A DNA stretch of 64,000 bases from Macrothele yani (taxonomy: Eukaryota > Arthropoda > Arachnida > Araneae > Macrothelidae), in NCBI GenBank assembly GCA_039090855.1, contig CM077005.1:70986607-71050606 (forward strand), given 5' to 3'. The notes under the pieces were generated by a model that saw nothing but the letters and a program-made list of their open reading frames with translations, was not told the DNA's origin and searched no databases. Positions 21,925 through 32,639 of this stretch are shown here, piece after piece. The translations under genes and the position numbers were made by a program. The stretch's first letter is position 1. Each line of letters opens with the position of its first letter.

Positions 21925-21939
21925 ATGGCAGCCGGAGAG
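21925..21939 (+). CDS. SGCB: Beta-sarcoglycan, exon 1
   Basis: The ATG in CACAATGG gives MAAGE and then a phase-0 donor (GAG|GTTTGT). Vertebrate beta-sarcoglycan also starts with MAA and has a tiny first coding exon. Exon 2 (27959) begins in the same phase and continues directly with GAGALSMREK. The exon alone is too short to identify. Its assignment rests on reading phase, the downstream exons and the promoter-like sequence upstream. It encodes the extreme cytoplasmic N-terminus. Confidence 0.7.
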
Positions 21940-23714
21940 GTTTGTAATCGAGATTATTAATTGTTAACCATTTAAAATGTTTTCTGTTTGGTACAGGTAA
22001 CATTTTACGTAACCTTTTTTTTTTTTTTACGGTTGATAGTTTAGTGTGGAATCACGGGCTGAAGTAACGAAAAATTTCGTGTTGATCCTATATAGGTATG
22101 AAAATACTGCTGTAATTGAACATGTTCATTCGGCTCGTGCATCAGTAATGCACATTTCCAAAAGCGTCATTTAAAAATCTAAAACAAATAGGCCATCATC
22201 AATTCTGCAAGAAAAGAGTAAAAGCTGATACTGGTGATATATAAAAACTATAAGAGCAAAACCGCGTTATTTCAGGAACATTTGCTGTAGAAATTCTTAC
22301 GTACTATGCATGATGTATCTTACCTTTTGAAAAATCTAATAGAGTTTGTTTTAATAATGATCTGAACATTTGAAAGGGGTTTGAGGACATGTATTTTCAG
22401 ATGATTTATGCAGCTGTTAGGCATTGTCATTATCTTTCCAGAATGCACACACACACATCATTTCAACCTGTTAGAAAGTGTATGGTTCATTAATAAAATG
22501 AAGTGTGCTGTTGCCCATATTGTATCCGGGATTCTACTCTTGGGTGAGAGAAAGTAAGTTTTATTTTTAGTTGTATTAGTTATCTTCCTTTCCAGGAGCT
22601 GGTAATTACATAACTGGGAGGTTGTTATTTAATTTGCTCTCTTTTCTTGTGTGGAGTAGAGGAAACCTGAACATTCCCAAAAGACAGTGTAGGATAGGTT
22701 TTCAGAAAAATGGGTAAATTGATCAGTTGTGCTAGACAAGTTAGAGTTAAACAGTAAATGAAAGCTTTGTAATTAAAGTTTAAGTTTTTTTATTCCCATT
22801 TCAGTGTTATATGTAATTGATGAGATACTAATTAATAAGATACACTGAAGGCAGGTTTTACACCTTCACTTTTCAGGATCATAAAATGCAGCATCCAGTC
22901 TGCATTGTGTTTGGATCAAGGTAAAACATACAAGATGTGTCAATAAAATTGGTGAATGCATGGTAAAAATAAACAGTAGGTTGATATTTAAGAAAAGCTA
23001 CTTAACAAGTCTTCAAAATAATCCTCACTGATATGATACACCTGTGGCATCTTTCACATAACATCTGGGAGCTACAGGAAAAGTGTCCCTCTGTTATCGT
23101 CTGCAGCTGAGTTGTAACATTCACTTGAGTGTCTAAAATACTCACAAATCTCTCATTTTTCAGTGATAATTTTAGTCGGGTAAACAAAAGGTAGTCAGGC
23201 TGTGCCAGAACAAGTGAATAAGGTGGGGAATTTAATGCATCATTGGCCAAATGTGAAACAGAATTTGATATTAGTTCTTTGCTCCATTTTTGCCTGCTAA
23301 CAGCATGCACTTATGTCAGCTGTCACAACATGTTTTCTGTGACACACCGTTTCTCACACCTCCATGATAGTTATAGATATATTTGCTCATGTGCTTGCCT
23401 ATGTTGTGCAGGCTACTGCACTTTTTCACAATCTTTCCTTTTACTTGTTATGATATCATTCCCCAAACTTGATTGACACATCTTGTGCATCTACTACACT
23501 TTGTCAACTAAAATGCCAAAACACTATTTTGTTCACTGTTATCATTTTTTTTTTTTTTGGCAAAACACGTACACATATGCAAATGTAAACCTTTGTGACA
23601 AAAATTAAAATATTGGACTATGAACCTCATAAAAAAAAAAGACTGATCAAAAAAAGTTTTTACATTTAAAAAAAAAACAGTTCTATTATGAACCAAAAAA
23701 AAAAACAAGTAAAC
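21940..23714. other. SGCB intron 1, unassigned part
   Basis: Follows the exon 1 donor. AT-rich, with a short CA run near 22447. No mobile element or RNA recognised before the direct repeats at 23715. Confidence 0.5.
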
Positions 23715-23842
23715 AGGATGATGAAAATTTTCAAGTTTTCGGATATTATCTGACTTACCATCCTTGTCACATTTACGCCAAAAATCGGATTGTCATCTTC
23801 AAAATTTGTATTATATGGCGTAATCCCGTATTTCTTTCATGA
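23715..23842 (+). repeat. 128-bp direct repeat, copy 1
   Basis: Identical to 24045-24172 at 126 of 128 positions. It begins AGGATGATGAAAATTTTC and ends TTTCTTTCATGA. Between the copies lie a hairpin segment and a tRNA-like sequence. It could be a long terminal repeat of a miniature retrotransposon (TRIM) or the body of a tandem SINE. Confidence 0.9.
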
Positions 23843-23977
23843 TTTATCTGCTTCTCCGGGCAATCACGGGATAGGATTATTAACCTCCAGATTCGCTAAA
23901 CATGAATGCCGGTTGCTTCGACTAGCGAATCCTGTGAAGGTTAAATTCAGATTGATCGGAAACTTGAAACTTGGTCG
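23843..23977. other. Spacer with a strong hairpin
   Basis: It contains AACCTCCAGATTCGCTA (from about 23881) and, inverted, TAGCGAATCCTGTGAAGGTT (to about 23943). These can pair over roughly 17 bp with a small bulge. It lies between the direct repeat and the tRNA-like sequence. Confidence 0.6.
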
Positions 23978-24048
23978 TTCTGGGTGGTGTAGTGGTTAGC
24001 ATACCTAGGCGTTTTCTGGGAGACGCGGGTTCGGGTCCCGCTTCAGGA
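23978..24048 (+). tRNA. tRNA-Asn(GTT)-like sequence, probably SINE/TRIM-derived
   Basis: All four arms can be drawn: acceptor TTCTGGG with TTCAGGA (wobble pairs included), D arm GTGT/GCAT, anticodon stem CCTAG/CTGGG with loop GCGTTTT, and T arm GCGGG/CCCGC with loop TTCGGGT. The anticodon would be GTT (24011-24013). Position 33 is C, not the universal T, and position 58 is G, not A. A functional tRNA is therefore unlikely. It overlaps the start of the second direct repeat by 4 bp. Most likely a promoter head of a short retroelement. Confidence 0.5.
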
Positions 24049-24172
24049 CGATGAAAATTTTTAAGTTTTCGGATATTATCTGACTTACCATCCTTGTCAC
24101 ATTTACGCCAAAAATCGGATTGTCATCTTCAAAATTTGTATTATATGGCGTAATCCCGTATTTCTTTCATGA
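24045..24172 (+). repeat. 128-bp direct repeat, copy 2
   Basis: See copy 1 at 23715-23842; two substitutions distinguish them. After this copy the sequence diverges (TACATTTTTG instead of TTTATCTGC), so the right boundary at about 24172 is real. Confidence 0.9.
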
Positions 24173-25054
24173 TACATTTTTGTTTGTTGGGCTCATGTTC
24201 AATGGAGGACCTCTATATATTACATTGCCTTGTTGTATTATCACTTGAAATCTGTCCAGAGAGTTGTCAGCTTGGCCATCTTAAGGGGTGGGCTGACTAG
24301 GCCAGTGCCCAGGGCTTCCACCTGAACTGGGGCCCCCAATGCCCCAAGAGTCTTATGTGTTTACAGAAAGTCAAACTCTTTGACCACTCACTAGCAAGTT
24401 TTTTTTTATTATTATTATTTAAAGAAAAGGAGAAATACCAGTTCAGAAAGTTGGAAGTCCTTCTGCCTTTTTTTTTTTTAACCTTGCTCGTAGCTTCGAT
24501 TTCTAGAGGAGGCAGGAGGAAAATTAGGTGACAGAATAAGAAACGAGGCTTCAGCCATGGGGGCTATGCACAAATCGCATTTTTTTCTTTTAGACAGTCA
24601 TTTGTGTTGTCACCACGAAGAAGAGTACATATGTTTATCACTGGGGTTTGCCCACCTGGGCTACTTATATATCAATTCTTTCAATCATTGCTGTTTAAAC
24701 AAATAACAATGATGGAGTCCCCATATTGGCATTCTGTCCGGTGTGTCATATTGTCTGGAAACGGCGTTGGTTGGTTAATTTTTTTTCTTGAGTTTTAATT
24801 TAATTTTCGTTGAATAATTTGTAGAATGGGAAAGAAACGTATATTTCAGCACTAATTTTCTTGTAATTTGCTGAGCAACAAAATGTGAATGCATTTGATA
24901 CACTTCATGGAGTTCAACAATTTTTGTCATGTACCATTCTTCAGTGAAGTGGTATGAAGTGGTATATAAAAAGTTAGTGGATGTTGAATATTTCTTCTCT
25001 TAGGAATAACATGGTGATGGTGGTATATACTGTATAATAATTCTCATAAGTTGT

Positions 25055-27718
25055 ATCATCATCATCATCATCATTCATTGTCAACCATTGTCAATCCACT
25101 GCTGGACGAAGGTCTCCCCAAGTTTCCTCCACAACGGTCTGTCTTGTGCCAGTCTCCTCCATGTCACTCCCGCATATTTACGATTTCATCCACCCATCTC
25201 CCATGTGGTCTTTTTCTGGGTCTTTTCCTGTCCCTTGGAATCCAATCTAAAATTTCGGCTGTCCATCTATGGTCTGTCCTTCTGGCAGTATGTCCAGCCC
25301 ATTGCCATTTCAGGGATTTAACTCTGATCATGATGTCTTCCACTCTCGTCATTTTTCGGATCCACGAATTCCTCTTCTTATCTCTCCTGGTTATACCAAG
25401 CATGCACCTCTCCATGCTACTTTGAGTTGTCTGCAGCCTTTGTATGTCTCTTTTAGTTAAGGTCCACGTCTCTGCACCATACGTAAGCACTGGAAGGATG
25501 CATTGATCAAACACTTTTCTTTTAAGACATAATGGCATATTGCTCTGGAAAATTATGCTGTTTCTTCCAAAAGCTCTCCAGGCAAGTTTTGTACGCCGAT
25601 TAATTTCTTCATCAATGTGACCCTCACTTGATATCTGCTGTCCAAGATAAACATACGTATCTGTTATCTCCAGTTTTTCTCCATCAATCGATAAATCTTC
25701 ATTTCTTGTAAAAGCATTGAACATCACTTTTGTCTTCTGAAAGTTCATTTTTAATCCCACTTCTTTACTCTTGTCAGCAAGTTCCTGGATCATACTCTGC
25801 AGCTCTGATGGGGTAGTTGCAAAAATGACTACGTCATCAGCAAAACGAAGGTGGGTTAGATAATCTCCATTAATCTTTATCCCTTTGTTTTCCCAGTTCA
25901 GTGATTGAAAGACATTTTCCAATGTGGCATTAAAGAGCTTCGGAGATATGGTGTCACCTTGTCTCACTCCCTTTCCAATTTTTATGTGTGTTGTATTTTC
26001 AAACAGCCGAATCTTTGCACTTGCATTTTCATAGATGTTATTAATAATATTAATGTATGCATCTTCAATACCGCAGGATTTCAGAGCCGTGGTAACTGCT
26101 GATGGTTTCACCGAATCAAAGGCTTTTTCATAATCGATAAAAGCCATGCACAATGGAAGTTCATATTCCCTCGCTCTTTCAATTAGTTCTCTCAGTACGT
26201 GGATATGATCTATTGTGCTGTAGCCACTCCTGAATCCAGCTTGTTCTCTCGGTTGAGCCATGTCCAGTGTTACCTTCAAGTGGTGTGAAAGAACTTTAGT
26301 GAAGATTTTATAAACCACTGATAGGAGGCTGATAGGTCTGTAGTTTCCGAGATCCTCAATGTCACCTTTTTTATGTAGCAGGATCATTGTAGCATTGTTC
26401 CAATCCTCAGGAATCTTCCCTTCATTAAGGCATCGAGTGAAAATTTGGGTGAGTACTGTTTCAATTTCTCCACTTGCTTCTTGTATGATGTCTATAGTAA
26501 TTCCATCTTCTCCTGGAGCTTTCCCCCGCTTCATGTTCTTGATTGCATGAGCAACTTCTGCTGGGAGGACTGGAAGAACTCTGGTACCTTTCATGATGTC
26601 TGGAGTACATGTATCATCCCTTTCATATAATTTGGAGTAGAAATCTTTCACTCTTGTCAAAATTTCGCCTCTATTTCTTGTTATAGAACCATCTTCTTTT
26701 CTCAGAGCCATAATCTGTTTTCTTCCCTTACTGAGATGTCCCTTTGCTATCTTTAGGCTTTGGTTGTTTTCAATTGCTTTCCTCACTAGCTCACAGTTGA
26801 ATTTCCTTACGTCTTCAGTGATACTTTTTCGTGCTGTCTTGCATAGCTCTATATATTCCACTTTGGAAGTCACATCTTCTTTAGTTGTCCTCATCTCTCT
26901 TCTTTTTTGCATCAACATTTTGGTTTTTCCTGATAATTTGTTTACATGCAACTTGTTCTTAGACCCAGCTAATTTTGTTGCTGTTTCCATAAGAGCTTTG
27001 GTTACTTTTCTGTTAACTTCCGAAATATCCACTTCTTCCGATGTTAGGCCTTCTAAAGCAGAGAATCTGTTCTTCAGTTCCAACTTGAAAGTATTATGGT
27101 GTTTTTTAAGGTTGGTTATGCCAATACATTTTGTTTGTCTTATGAGCTTGCCACGTTCCAGTTTAGTGTTGAGGTGCATCTTACATCTCACCAATCTATG
27201 GTCACTACCTGTGTTGAACTTGTTCAGCACACTGCAGTCTTCGATGACGAATTTTTTGTTACACATAATAAAATCAATTTCACTTGTCGTCCCAATTGGA
27301 TGTCTCCATGTCCATTTCCTGTGTGGCTTTTTCTTGAAAAAGGAATTCAAGATGAAAAATCCTTCTGCCTCTGCAAACTCAACGAGAGTATTTCCACGCT
27401 GGTTTCTGTTGCCGTGACCGAATTTACCTACTGAAGTTTTATTCTGTTGCCGGTGCCCTATTTTTGCATTGAAATCTCCCATAATTATCTTCAAGTGCTG
27501 CTTACCTTTATTATTTAGATGACGAATTTCCTCATAAAATTCTTCAATTTCTTCTTCAGGATGACTTGTGGTGGGTGCATAAGTTTGAATAATCTGAGCC
27601 TGGTATCTTCTCGATAGTTGGATAACGAGTCGTGCAGCTCTGTCAGAGGAACTTTCAACTTCTACCACTTTATCCTTCAGTTTCTTGTTTATTATAAATC
27701 CAACACCACTAGTTGTAT
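25055..27718 (-). mobile_element. RTE-like LINE, 5' truncated, long open frame
   Basis: The LINE lies antisense to SGCB in intron 1. Its 3' end is an (ATC)n run on the plus strand (25055-25074), i.e. a GAT-type tail. Compared with the full copy at 48824 it lacks the 5' UTR and the first part of the endonuclease, beginning at the TSGVGFIINKKL block. It is the best-preserved coding copy in the window. Confidence 0.92.
25164..27718 (-). CDS. LINE endonuclease-reverse transcriptase polyprotein
   Basis: Single-ORF retrotransposon protein that nicks DNA and primes reverse transcription at the target. The open frame reaches back to 27941, but roughly the first 77 residues are read-through of host-element sequence. 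Counting from 27941, the endonuclease part has GDFNAKIG (155-162) and SDHRLV (246-251). RT blocks are NYRPISLL (533-540), FIDYEKAFDS (601-610, first Asp), GVRQGD (658-663) and RFADDVVIF (699-707, catalytic pair). A Cys-poor C-terminal region follows with WAGHTARRTDHRW. A one-base loss near 25180 replaces the normal end FVQQWIDNG by EIVNMRE. Same family as the proteins often mislabelled craniofacial development protein 2-like. Confidence 0.9.
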
Positions 27719-27958
27719 ACATATCCATATGTTGTATATAATGTAATAATGCTATATGTGAATAAAAAAATATCCACATATTATAATACCATATGTTGTA
27801 TATGTTCTGTATATATAAGATCAGGTCTCCCAAAAAATATAACGGCCCAGGGCCCCCAAAAGTGTTAAGACGGCACTGGTTGTCAGTGTTCCTCTTCTTG
27901 TGTAGCATGTGTTTTATATTGCCCTCTTTCAACATATGCACTTCATGCTATTTTCTAG

Positions 27959-28132
27959 GGAGCTGGTGCTTTATCGATGAGGGAGAAAGCTTTGCTTAAA
28001 CAACATATAATTAAAGATAACAACAATTTTCGTGCTGGACATCTTCACAAGACTGGTCTCCGAGGAAGAAAAGGAATGCTGTTTTATGGACTGGTGGTTC
28101 TCCTTTTCATTGTTGCGTTGATTAACTTAGCT
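27959..28132 (+). CDS. SGCB: Beta-sarcoglycan, exon 2
   Basis: A 174-nt exon between acceptor TTTTCTAG and donor GCT|GTAAGC, open throughout (58 residues). It reads GAGALSMREKALLKQ and later NNFRAGHLHKTGLRGRKG, then a hydrophobic run LFYGLVVLLFIVALINLA. SMREK and LHKTGLRGRKG are hallmark blocks of beta-sarcoglycan immediately before its single transmembrane helix (type II: N-terminus cytoplasmic). The protein is part of the sarcoglycan subcomplex of the dystrophin-glycoprotein complex in the muscle membrane. Both splice phases are 0 and match exons 1 and 3. Confidence 0.95.
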
Positions 28133-28454
28133 GTAAGCTACTAATAGTTGCATTATTTTAAGCACATTTATATTCAGTGTTTTATTGTTGAATATTGTTC
28201 ATCCTCTTGTAGACTTTTTTGGAGTCACATACAAAAAATATGGAGCTTCTGATACAATGCCCAGGGAGAGTGGGTTCAGATCAATGTTTGTTGATTTAAG
28301 TCATAAATAAAAAACATTGATTTCAAGCACAAATAGAAATCTTCAAATCTCCATTATATATTGTAAAGTCTGTTAAAAATTAAAATTGCACAGTATGTTC
28401 AAATTTTCAGTTTTTATTTTGAAAATAGTAATCTGAAAAATGACTTTACAAATA
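28133..28454. other. SGCB intron 2, start, unassigned
   Basis: AT-rich, nothing recognised before the hairpin at 28456. Confidence 0.4.
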
Positions 28455-28455
28455 A

Positions 28456-28500
28456 CTGTTGTTAGATTACTATTTAAAAAATATAGTAATCTAACAACAG
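28456..28500. other. Perfect 18-bp inverted repeat (hairpin)
   Basis: CTGTTGTTAGATTACTAT (28456-28473) is followed after 9 nt by its exact complement (28483-28500). Such a perfect stem within AT-rich intron is unlikely by chance. It could be a foldback remnant or an RNA hairpin; no conservation evidence is available. Confidence 0.8.
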
Positions 28501-28585
28501 CACTAAAGTTAGGTAATAAATTTTTAGCACTGTTATTAACTAAACAAAATCAACTCATGCTGAAATTTAAAAAAATAAAAAATAA

Positions 28586-28587
<2 letters not shown>

Positions 28588-28656
<69 letters not shown>
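28588..28656. repeat. (AT)n microsatellite
   Basis: About 34 uninterrupted AT units, immediately abutting the left inverted repeat of the next element. Length is likely polymorphic. Confidence 0.97.
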
Positions 28657-28658
<2 letters not shown>

Positions 28659-30107
28659 TATAAAGAAGATACCTAAGCAAAAAAATACATATGTAATTTT
28701 GACTCACACCTAGTACAACATAGAAAAGGTTATGTATCTACCTGTGTGATCTAAAGGAAAAAGGAAAAAAATAAAATAAAACAACTGAATGTAGAAGGTG
28801 TCGAGAATACTGAGCCTTGGCTTTATCAAGGACCAGCAAAAACTCTGCATTTTCTCACTTCCACAAAGACCTAGTTGGAAATGGGTTTCTGCAAGGCCAT
28901 AGATGCAAGTAACATTCCCACCTAAAATAGTTTAAAAAATATATATATAAGTCATGTCCTCCTTAGAGTTGCATGACCTAGCACTAGTTAACAATTTCAC
29001 TTGCATCCATTAACCTTCCTGGCCCGACCCATACTCTTCATCTGTTACTATTAAACAGAGAGAAGAAGATTAAAGAGAACTCAAGCTGTGAGAGTGACAT
29101 AATAATTAGAAATGATTTTCAGCCATAACGAAATTCCAAGTTCGTTTGAGAGAGAATTTAAACCTGAAAAACTATGCAAAAGAAATCCAAATTTTACATT
29201 GCAATTAAAAAAGGAAATGTTAATTTATGACGAACAGATTTTTGAAAGAAAACTTGAGTCTAAAACCCCCTACTCTACAACTTATGACAGCACGAAAACG
29301 AGAATAAGTTAAAGATAATAATTAACTAAAGAAAACTTTGTGAAAGTTATATACCTTAAACAGTTAGTTGCAATATGTACAAAGTATTTCAGCAGTGCTT
29401 TAAGTGCATAAATAATTAGTTATTAAGAACTTAACTACTTTGAAAAAACAGCGCATAGACAGCGCATAGAAAAGGAACAAGCTAAGCCATCTTCTGTTCC
29501 TAGGTACCCCAAAAGACGCTCAAAGTTACAAAGAAAAGAAAGAGTTAAAACCCGCAAAAATGTTAACAGACAAACCAATGCCTAAAAGCTGAAAAGCTAA
29601 AAAACGACAGAGAAAAGGTGCATGAAGTACAAACATTGAACTTATAAAACCTAGAACCCAAAAACAAGGAAGAGAGCTTACCTCTTGTGTTACAAAAACT
29701 TTTCTCCTCGCAAGAGAAGAACATGGCTGACCTCTTCCGCCACTCCCTAGACGCTGGGGGGCAGTGAGGGTGGGGCTAATGGCCTCCTCATACAGCAAGA
29801 AACCAACGCGCGGAGATTTTAACCAGAGAAAAAAATATATAAACTTAAGACTGTGGATCTGTATGATCAGAAAGAGCAGAATTAACTCTCCAGAATACAT
29901 GAGAAATATTATAAAATACACGAGCAGTTTATTTAATAATCTTTGCATGTATTAAATCACCTTAGTGAGCTTCTATAGATTAATCAGAATCTTATTAATT
30001 TTAATGTTGGTTTTACTATTTTTAGTATAGCTATCCTAGTATGTTGTACTAGGTGTGAGTCAAAATTATATATGTATTTTTTTGCTTAGGTATCTTCTTT
30101 ATAGAAT
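28655..30107. mobile_element. Element with 68-bp terminal inverted repeats, superfamily unknown
   Basis: The ends 28655-28722 and 30040-30107 are inverted copies with 67 of 68 identical, starting ATTCTATAAAGAAGATACC. The 1.3-kb interior has no recognisable transposase. It holds a short GC-richer stretch near 29700-29820. No target duplication is evident because the left flank is an AT microsatellite. The near-identity of the ends implies recent activity or conversion. Candidates are a Mutator-like or foldback-type non-autonomous element. Confidence 0.8.
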
Positions 30108-30740
30108 GTGAATTCTGAATTTTCAAAACTGCTGCGTTGCGCGTTTTGATTTTCAGGTTATTTTGCACCCTTCGTTTTAAATTCTAAAATTTTTTCCTTA
30201 GTCTTCAGTTTTGCTCTTTAGTATATATATATATATATATATATTATTATTAACCATGAAAGTAAAAATAAATTTCGTTGTAAATGTGTTTTATTCTACA
30301 AAGAATTTTTCTTTGTGCCAGTTCTTAATGGTGATGGTGATCATAAAGAAAAACTAATTTTAAAATTTCAAAAGTGAGATTTATCCCTTTCTCGTGAGAT
30401 TATAAAATCCCAGGCACTCGGGACCACTAATCTCCTTACATGTAGATTAGAAGTTAGGTTTTGTCAGTGGCAAAAGAAAATCTGACCTTTTGACATTCAC
30501 CAGTGCTCCGTTTCTTGCACATAGACTCAGCAGGAGGTTATCTCAGTGGGTGGTAGCAGAGGGTGATAAAGAACAGGTAGACAGGAACCAATGCCAGTTT
30601 TGAAAGTATCATTTTCAGTTAGTTTCCTGTTTTGTTTAGTTAATAACTGTACTGTATAATTAAGGGTTTCAGTGTTTAGCACATTTTCAGTCAAGTGTTG
30701 AAAAGTCAGAATGGCTTGAAGGAAAAACAATGTCATTCGG
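30108..30740. other. SGCB intron 2, unassigned
   Basis: A short TA run near 30222-30242. No gene recognised up to the duplication that borders the PLE. Confidence 0.4.
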
Positions 30741-31056
30741 AACTATTTTGAAGAATTCCACTTAGTAGTTCTAATTCTGACTATTATATAGCTCTAATTA
30801 TTGTACTATTCTCTTTTACGTGCGATATTTCAAAGTAACTTGTACAAAAAACTGGCAGATAATGCTTACCTTGGCATTCCTTTCTAGCGACGGGAACATT
30901 TCACGCACGTGTTTTCCGGTCCTTTGTTGATGTTATTGTCCTAAAGTCCGTTGTATGCGATGACTGGCTTTACTTCTCACACTTTTTCTGGGTATACTCA
31001 TTGGATCTTTGCCTTAGGATTCAAACATCAATTTTTACCGTTCTATAACTCGAAAT

Positions 31057-31083
31057 TTTCGCCCATACTCTGGGCATCTTCAG
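31057..31083 (-). ncRNA. Hammerhead-like core in PLE 1
   Basis: On the minus strand: CTGAAGA, one extra base, stem GCCCA/TGGGC, then GAAA. This resembles the conserved hammerhead core CUGANGA-stem II-GAAA, reported for Penelope-like terminal repeats in general. The extra base before stem II is non-canonical, and stems I and III were not established. Confidence 0.35.
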
Positions 31084-31287
31084 GAGCGTGGCGACTTTAC
31101 CACCGATGTTCGTGGTTAACTTCGCGCTAATGGAGTCCGATACTCCTTGTTGCCATTCGTCGGAAAAACTTTCCTGGATATATTTCGTTATCAAGCCCGG
31201 CTGGCGCCATCTAGATATGTTTCGTTAAGAACACTTTTTTTTTTTTTTCCCGTATTTTTTTTTTTTTAATTTTTTTAATTTCTTCTC

Positions 31288-32560
31288 CTATCCTGGTTTT
31301 CTTGTCTTTTTTTGCCTGTTTTTCTTTTGTTGTTGTTTTTCTTGTCTTATTAGTTCTTTCCACAGGCCCGATAATGTGCTAGGGTCGTTCTGGTTACATA
31401 CCCTTGCTTTATTTTTGTAGATTAATATTGCTTCTTCCCTCCTCATTTGCCTTTCCGATTTTTTATTCTTTTTTAGCAATTTAATTTCATCGAATTTTGG
31501 GAATGTCCGGTTTTCCAAGCAGAATTGCACTAAAACCGTTTTGGCTTCTTTTTTTGCCAGTTAGATATGTGTTGTTTAAGTCTTTTTTTAATCTGTTTTT
31601 CGTACTTCCAATGTACGATATTGGGGGTATGTGTGCTATTGGAATTTCGTAGGTTCCTGATTCTTCTAGCATTTTTTCCTCTGTTTTTTTGTTGACAGTC
31701 ATACTTTTCACGGTGTGCACTGAGCTTCCTAGTTGTAAGTCATATTTAGCACAGTGCCTATTGATTTCTTTACTCACTCCTTCCAGGTATGGGAAAGCTC
31801 CAATGTATTTCAATTTTTTATTTCTCATCTTCCTTTGGTTGTGCACTTCTTGGCCTTCTTTACTCTGAGTCATATGCTTTTTACTCTCATGTATCCATTT
31901 ATTAATTAGCTTGCTCGGGTACCCATACTCTTGTGATATTTTCGAGATAAACTCTAGCTCTTGATTTTTTAGCCTGTTGTTAGATGTGTTTGTGTACGCT
32001 CGCCGTATCAAGTTTACTATGCTGTTTTTTTTATGTATCACTGGATGGTGCGACGAGTATGGTATCAGTACAGGTATGTAAGTTGCTTTTCTGAACACAG
32101 AGTATTCAAAACTATTTTTGTTTTTCTTTAGTTGAATGTCCAGGAAGGATAGGCAATTATCCTCTTCAAACTCAATAGTTAGCTCTATGGTGTTACAGAT
32201 TTTGCTAAACTGCTGTGCTAGATCTTGTAGCTCGGCTTTGTTAAGTTTAGACATTATAATAATGTCGTCTACATATTGAGCATAAAGTATTGGTTTTTCA
32301 GGTAAATTTTGAATAATTTCTTTTTCGAGGTATGCCATAATCACTTCTGCATATAATGCCGATAATGGGAATCCCATAGGGCCACCTTGTGTTTGTTTAT
32401 ATATATTTCCTTCAAAATGGAAGATGTTGTTTTCCTTGATGAAATATAAGGTATTCTTTAGCTCTTTCAGTTGTGACAAGTTTAGTTCTTTGTTGATGCT
32501 TAGTTGTTGCATCATCAATTCGATGGCTAGCTCAACAGGAGTGTTTGGGTATAACGTGAA
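31288..32560 (-). pseudogene. PLE reverse transcriptase with GIY-YIG endonuclease, 5' truncated
   Basis: The open part 32518 to 31487 has RT motifs QTQGGPMGFPLSALYAEV and AQYVDDIIIM (catalytic YVDD), then VPVLIPYSSHHP and the linker. A GIY-YIG endonuclease start follows (GTYEIPIAHIPPISYIGSTKN). The frame changes near 31510 and the C-terminal part FCLENRTFPKFDEIK...VCNQNDPSTLSGLW continues to 31288. The N-terminal half is missing; coding similarity starts at YPNTPVELAIEL near 32553. RT copies the element and GIY-YIG cuts the target. Same subfamily style as the cluster at 58.6-63.3 kb. Confidence 0.88.
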
Positions 32561-32639
32561 ATGTTCCCGTCGCTAGAAAGGATGCCAAGGTAAGCATTAT
32601 CTGCTAGTTTTTTGTACAAGTTATTTTGAAGAAATTAAA

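Larger units (their letters stand above)
24271..27878. mobile_element. hAT-type non-autonomous element split by a LINE
   Basis: An exact 8-bp duplication GTTGTCAG flanks it (24263-24270 and 27879-27886), the hallmark size of hAT elements. The right end finishes TTAAGACGGCACTG, whose complement starts CAGTGCCGTCTTAA. The left end starts CTTGGCCATCTTAA, matching 10 of 14. GGGCCC-rich subterminal blocks (24308-24356 and about 27842-27860) support pairing of the ends. No hAT transposase is visible. The LINE at 25055-27718 entered it later. Confidence 0.75.
30753..32616 (-). mobile_element. Penelope-like element 1 with inverted flanking repeats
   Basis: ATTTTGAAGAA occurs at both borders (30742-30752 and about 32617-32627) and looks like a target duplication. 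Inside it, sequence of about 67 bp (30838-30905) is repeated inverted at 32560-32625, containing TAGCGACGGGAACATTTCACG-type sequence. Between them is a 5'-truncated PLE coding region on the minus strand. Inverted partial terminal copies are a known feature of PLE insertions. Confidence 0.8.

Noticed and set aside
26764..27434. Plus-strand frames of up to 217 codons
   Set aside because: Antisense shadow of the LINE endonuclease-RT.
28440..28676. Frame rich in Tyr-Ile repeats
   Set aside because: Translation of the AT microsatellite.
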